From Fragum whitleyi (Eukaryota; Mollusca; Bivalvia; Cardiida; Cardiidae), in the NCBI GenBank assembly GCA_948146395.1, contig OX411547.1, positions 55,543,566 to 55,607,565 on the forward strand: a stretch of DNA of 64,000 bases, written 5' to 3'. Positions 61,851-64,000 of the stretch are shown here, one piece after another. Positions within the stretch are counted from its first letter, which is position 1. Each line of letters starts with the position of its first letter. Made by a program: the position numbers and the translations under genes. Below the pieces are notes generated by a model, which saw only the letters and a program-made list of their open reading frames with translations, had not been told where the DNA came from and did no database searches.

Positions 61851-62152
61851 AAAACAATATCCATTCGCATATCGACAGGGAGACAATTAACACATCGCTA
61901 CTGCCATTCATCAGGGTTTTTTGGGGTTTTTTTTGGACAAAAGAAGCACTCATCTATAATGCAATAACTATTGAACTACGGCATTTTTCGTCGATTTTGT
62001 TTCAATCATTTTCGTACATTGGCGACTTAAACGTCGTAACTACAGCTTATTAGCGGTACTTACGACGTTCGGGTCGCATATCCAACGATTTTCTCTTTCT
62101 TTTGCGTCCATTACTATATGAATGTATATATTTTTCAGATAAATAGTTTAAA

Positions 62153-62590
62153 TATTCGAGGGGTGTATCATGACGAAGGTCAAGTTTTAGGGGCGGGGTT
62201 AACGATTCATCAATATTCATGCGATACCTCCATGGCCTCTGTAGTATATCGAAACTCCAGTCGATAGGCGCTGTCAGATTCCGTAATTGGTTAGTTCAAT
62301 TTATTCGAGGGGATGTGTTATGACGAAGGTCAAGCCTTAGGGGCGGGTCCTACGAATCATGAATATTCATACGATACATCCATGGCCTCTGTAGTATATC
62401 GAAACTCCAGTCGATAGGCGCTGTCAGATTCCGTAATTGGTTAGTTTAAATATTCGAGGGTGTGTGTCTTGACGAAGGTCAAGTCTTAGGGGGCGGGGCC
62501 AACGATTCGTGAATATTCATACGATACCTCCATAGCCTGTGCGGTATATCGAAACTGCAATCGATAGGCGCTGTCAGATTCCGCAATTGG
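62153..62590. repeat. 3 x 149-bp tandem repeat, GC-box rich
   Basis: TATTCGAGGG starts at 62153, 62302 and 62451. Each unit has TGACGAAGGTCAAG, a GGGGCGGG box, AATATTCATNCGATAC, GTATATCGAAACT and CGATAGGCGCTGTCAGATTC. Units are about 90% alike by eye. Confidence 0.85.
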
Positions 62591-62915
62591 ATTACTGGTC
62601 TGTATTTCGAATCCCCAGAAACCTTGGAATGAGTTGTAGACAGCTTTGTCTTGGTCGAACATAGCCTCAAAGTGGTAACAAATGATTGATCCGGATGCTT
62701 GCCCAACATCTACTTGAAGGCTTACAAATATACAAAAAACAAATGCATCTATCCTTTGTAAACCGTTTTGGGGGTTTTCCTGAGAGTTTCATTTCGCGCT
62801 AAATCACGGATTCGCCATTGACTTTAGACGCGAAATTAGGAATATTAATTTATTTGAGTATGATATGCGACCCATCACGCGCAAATGATATTCAGAGAAT
62901 TCTTTGGAATACATA

Positions 62916-63806
62916 TGTGACCCGTCACGCGAAAAGGGACCATCCAAGAATTCTATAAGATTATTATTCTTTATTCAGCAAATAATATAAGGCCTTTGGC
63001 CCATAATACAAAACATTCAGTTTATAATAAGTTCATAGTAAAGAGTAACGTTTACAAACAGTGAAGTTAAAATGCAACTAGATCATTCAAAGAAAATATG
63101 AAGTATACATTTACAAATAAGTTCTGAATTTAGTGGTGAAAACGTTTGCAAACAGTGAAGTTAAAATACAACTAGATCATTCAAATGATATATGGAGTTT
63201 GCATTTACAGATAAATTCTAAATTTAGTGGTGAAAATGGGTAATTGGTTCTTTAATATTATAAACATCCCCCTCTGCTTTGTAAACTTTGTAACCACAGT
63301 TTGACCAAGATGTAGTTACAACATTTTCAAACAAAGCGGTGGCTATTTGTTACCTTTCATTACAAGTCAACAACATCTCGAAATTAATAAGATGCAAAAT
63401 TTTGGAATGAGTTAGGAATGAAATTGAATGAGTGAGTTCTTAGTGAAATTCAATGGAGATATAACATAATAGATAGTTGTGTCCAAAATGGACAAAACTA
63501 GCGATAATTTATTACCTCCCTTTCCAAAGAAATATCCACTATTTCCACCTTTTGTGTCTTCACGTCCCAAACAGACTCTCCAAAGCGTACATCAGCCAAT
63601 AAAATGAATTATTGATCTACCATAGGTCAACCATGAGTCGCATTTCAAAAATTATTTCACTGGAAGGTAGATTGATCATTCTAGATTCAGAAAACAAACA
63701 AACAAAAACACGGCGCAAAAAGTTTCGAGCCTAGTCAGTCTGTGCAGTCCGTGCAGTCCACTTGACGCACTACCCAGATGCTCCTTTCTCGCTTGTCGGG
63801 TCACAT
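62916..63806. mobile_element. MITE-C split by an insertion
   Basis: Left piece TGTGACCCGTCACGCGAAAA (62916-62953) and right piece from GATCTACCATAGGTCAACC to TTGTCGGGTCACA (63614-63806). The gap holds unrelated DNA. Confidence 0.65.
62965..63240 (-). mobile_element. Probable non-LTR retrotransposon 3' tail with internal duplication
   Basis: The minus strand ends GGGCCAAAGGCCTTATATTA (hairpin) then TTTGCTGAATAAAGAATAAT, a layout common at LINE 3' ends. Upstream, a segment with ACAGTGAAGTTAAAATGCAA and CAACTAGATCATTCAAA is duplicated (63050-63145 and 63146-63240). No reverse transcriptase remains. Confidence 0.45.
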
Positions 63807-63807
63807 A

Positions 63808-64000
63808 TGAGCCTGTGCGTGAGATTTCCAACAATTTCAAATATGTGCATAGCAAAGACTCTGACCAGTCTGTGCATCCGCACAGTCTGACCAGAGTCTT
63901 CACTATGCATTTAGTAAATAGATAAGGTCTCATAGTATCTGTAGACCATCAGGTAACTTTAGGTTTACAGTATGTGGCTGTCTACGCTACTCAAAGTTGG
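63808..64000. mobile_element. MITE-B copy 6, cut by the window edge
   Basis: GAGCCTGTGCGTGAGATTTC start and CAGTCTGTGCATCCGCACAG palindrome; runs out of the window. It abuts the MITE-C end directly. Confidence 0.75.

Overview
The window looks like nuclear DNA of a bivalve mollusc, probably a heterodont clam. This is inferred from AT-rich DNA with a widely spaced multi-exon gene, tRNA-derived SINEs, many short palindromic DNA transposons, and many elements that combine a (CCGT)n/(CTGT)n microsatellite with about 130-180 bp tandem core repeats, the architecture described for bivalve 'pearl' elements. No prokaryotic operon, rRNA, CRISPR or intact tRNA gene is visible.

One protein-coding gene is supported: the 3' part of an amphiphysin/BIN1-type gene on the + strand. 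Seven exons (7066-7163, 15698-15852, 17347-17504, 22173-22329, 24859-25022, 25477-25578, 36568-36654) join with compatible phases and no stop. They encode about 306 residues: an acidic, Pro/Ser/Thr-rich linker and a C-terminal SH3 domain ending at a TAG at 36652-36654. A 39-nt candidate exon (2148-2186) is also phase-compatible. The BAR-domain exons and promoter must lie left of the window. Exon 17347-17504 has a second good 5' splice site 306 nt downstream in the same phase, which would add 102 codons.

Positions 1-36567 are exons and repeat-filled introns. The last intron (about 11 kb) holds a non-autonomous hAT element with perfect 8-bp target duplications, a 145-bp near-perfect palindrome and an array of GAACTAGTTC-type motifs. 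Positions 36655-43800 are AT-rich 3' flank, perhaps partly 3' UTR, with scattered hairpins. Positions 43800-49160 hold repeats, including a 3.1-kb terminal-inverted-repeat element with subterminal TACGC/TACGT arrays, itself invaded by a pearl-like element. Positions 49163-55023 and 56306-61142 are a direct tandem segmental duplication whose two copies differ in transposon content. Positions 61143-64000 hold an inverted copy of a duplicated unit, a 3 x 149-bp tandem repeat, a probable LINE 3' tail and more MITEs.

Family letters (MITE-A, -B and so on) are local labels used only here. All repeat families were defined by eye from copies inside this window. No database search was possible, so family names are inferences from termini, target duplications and architecture.
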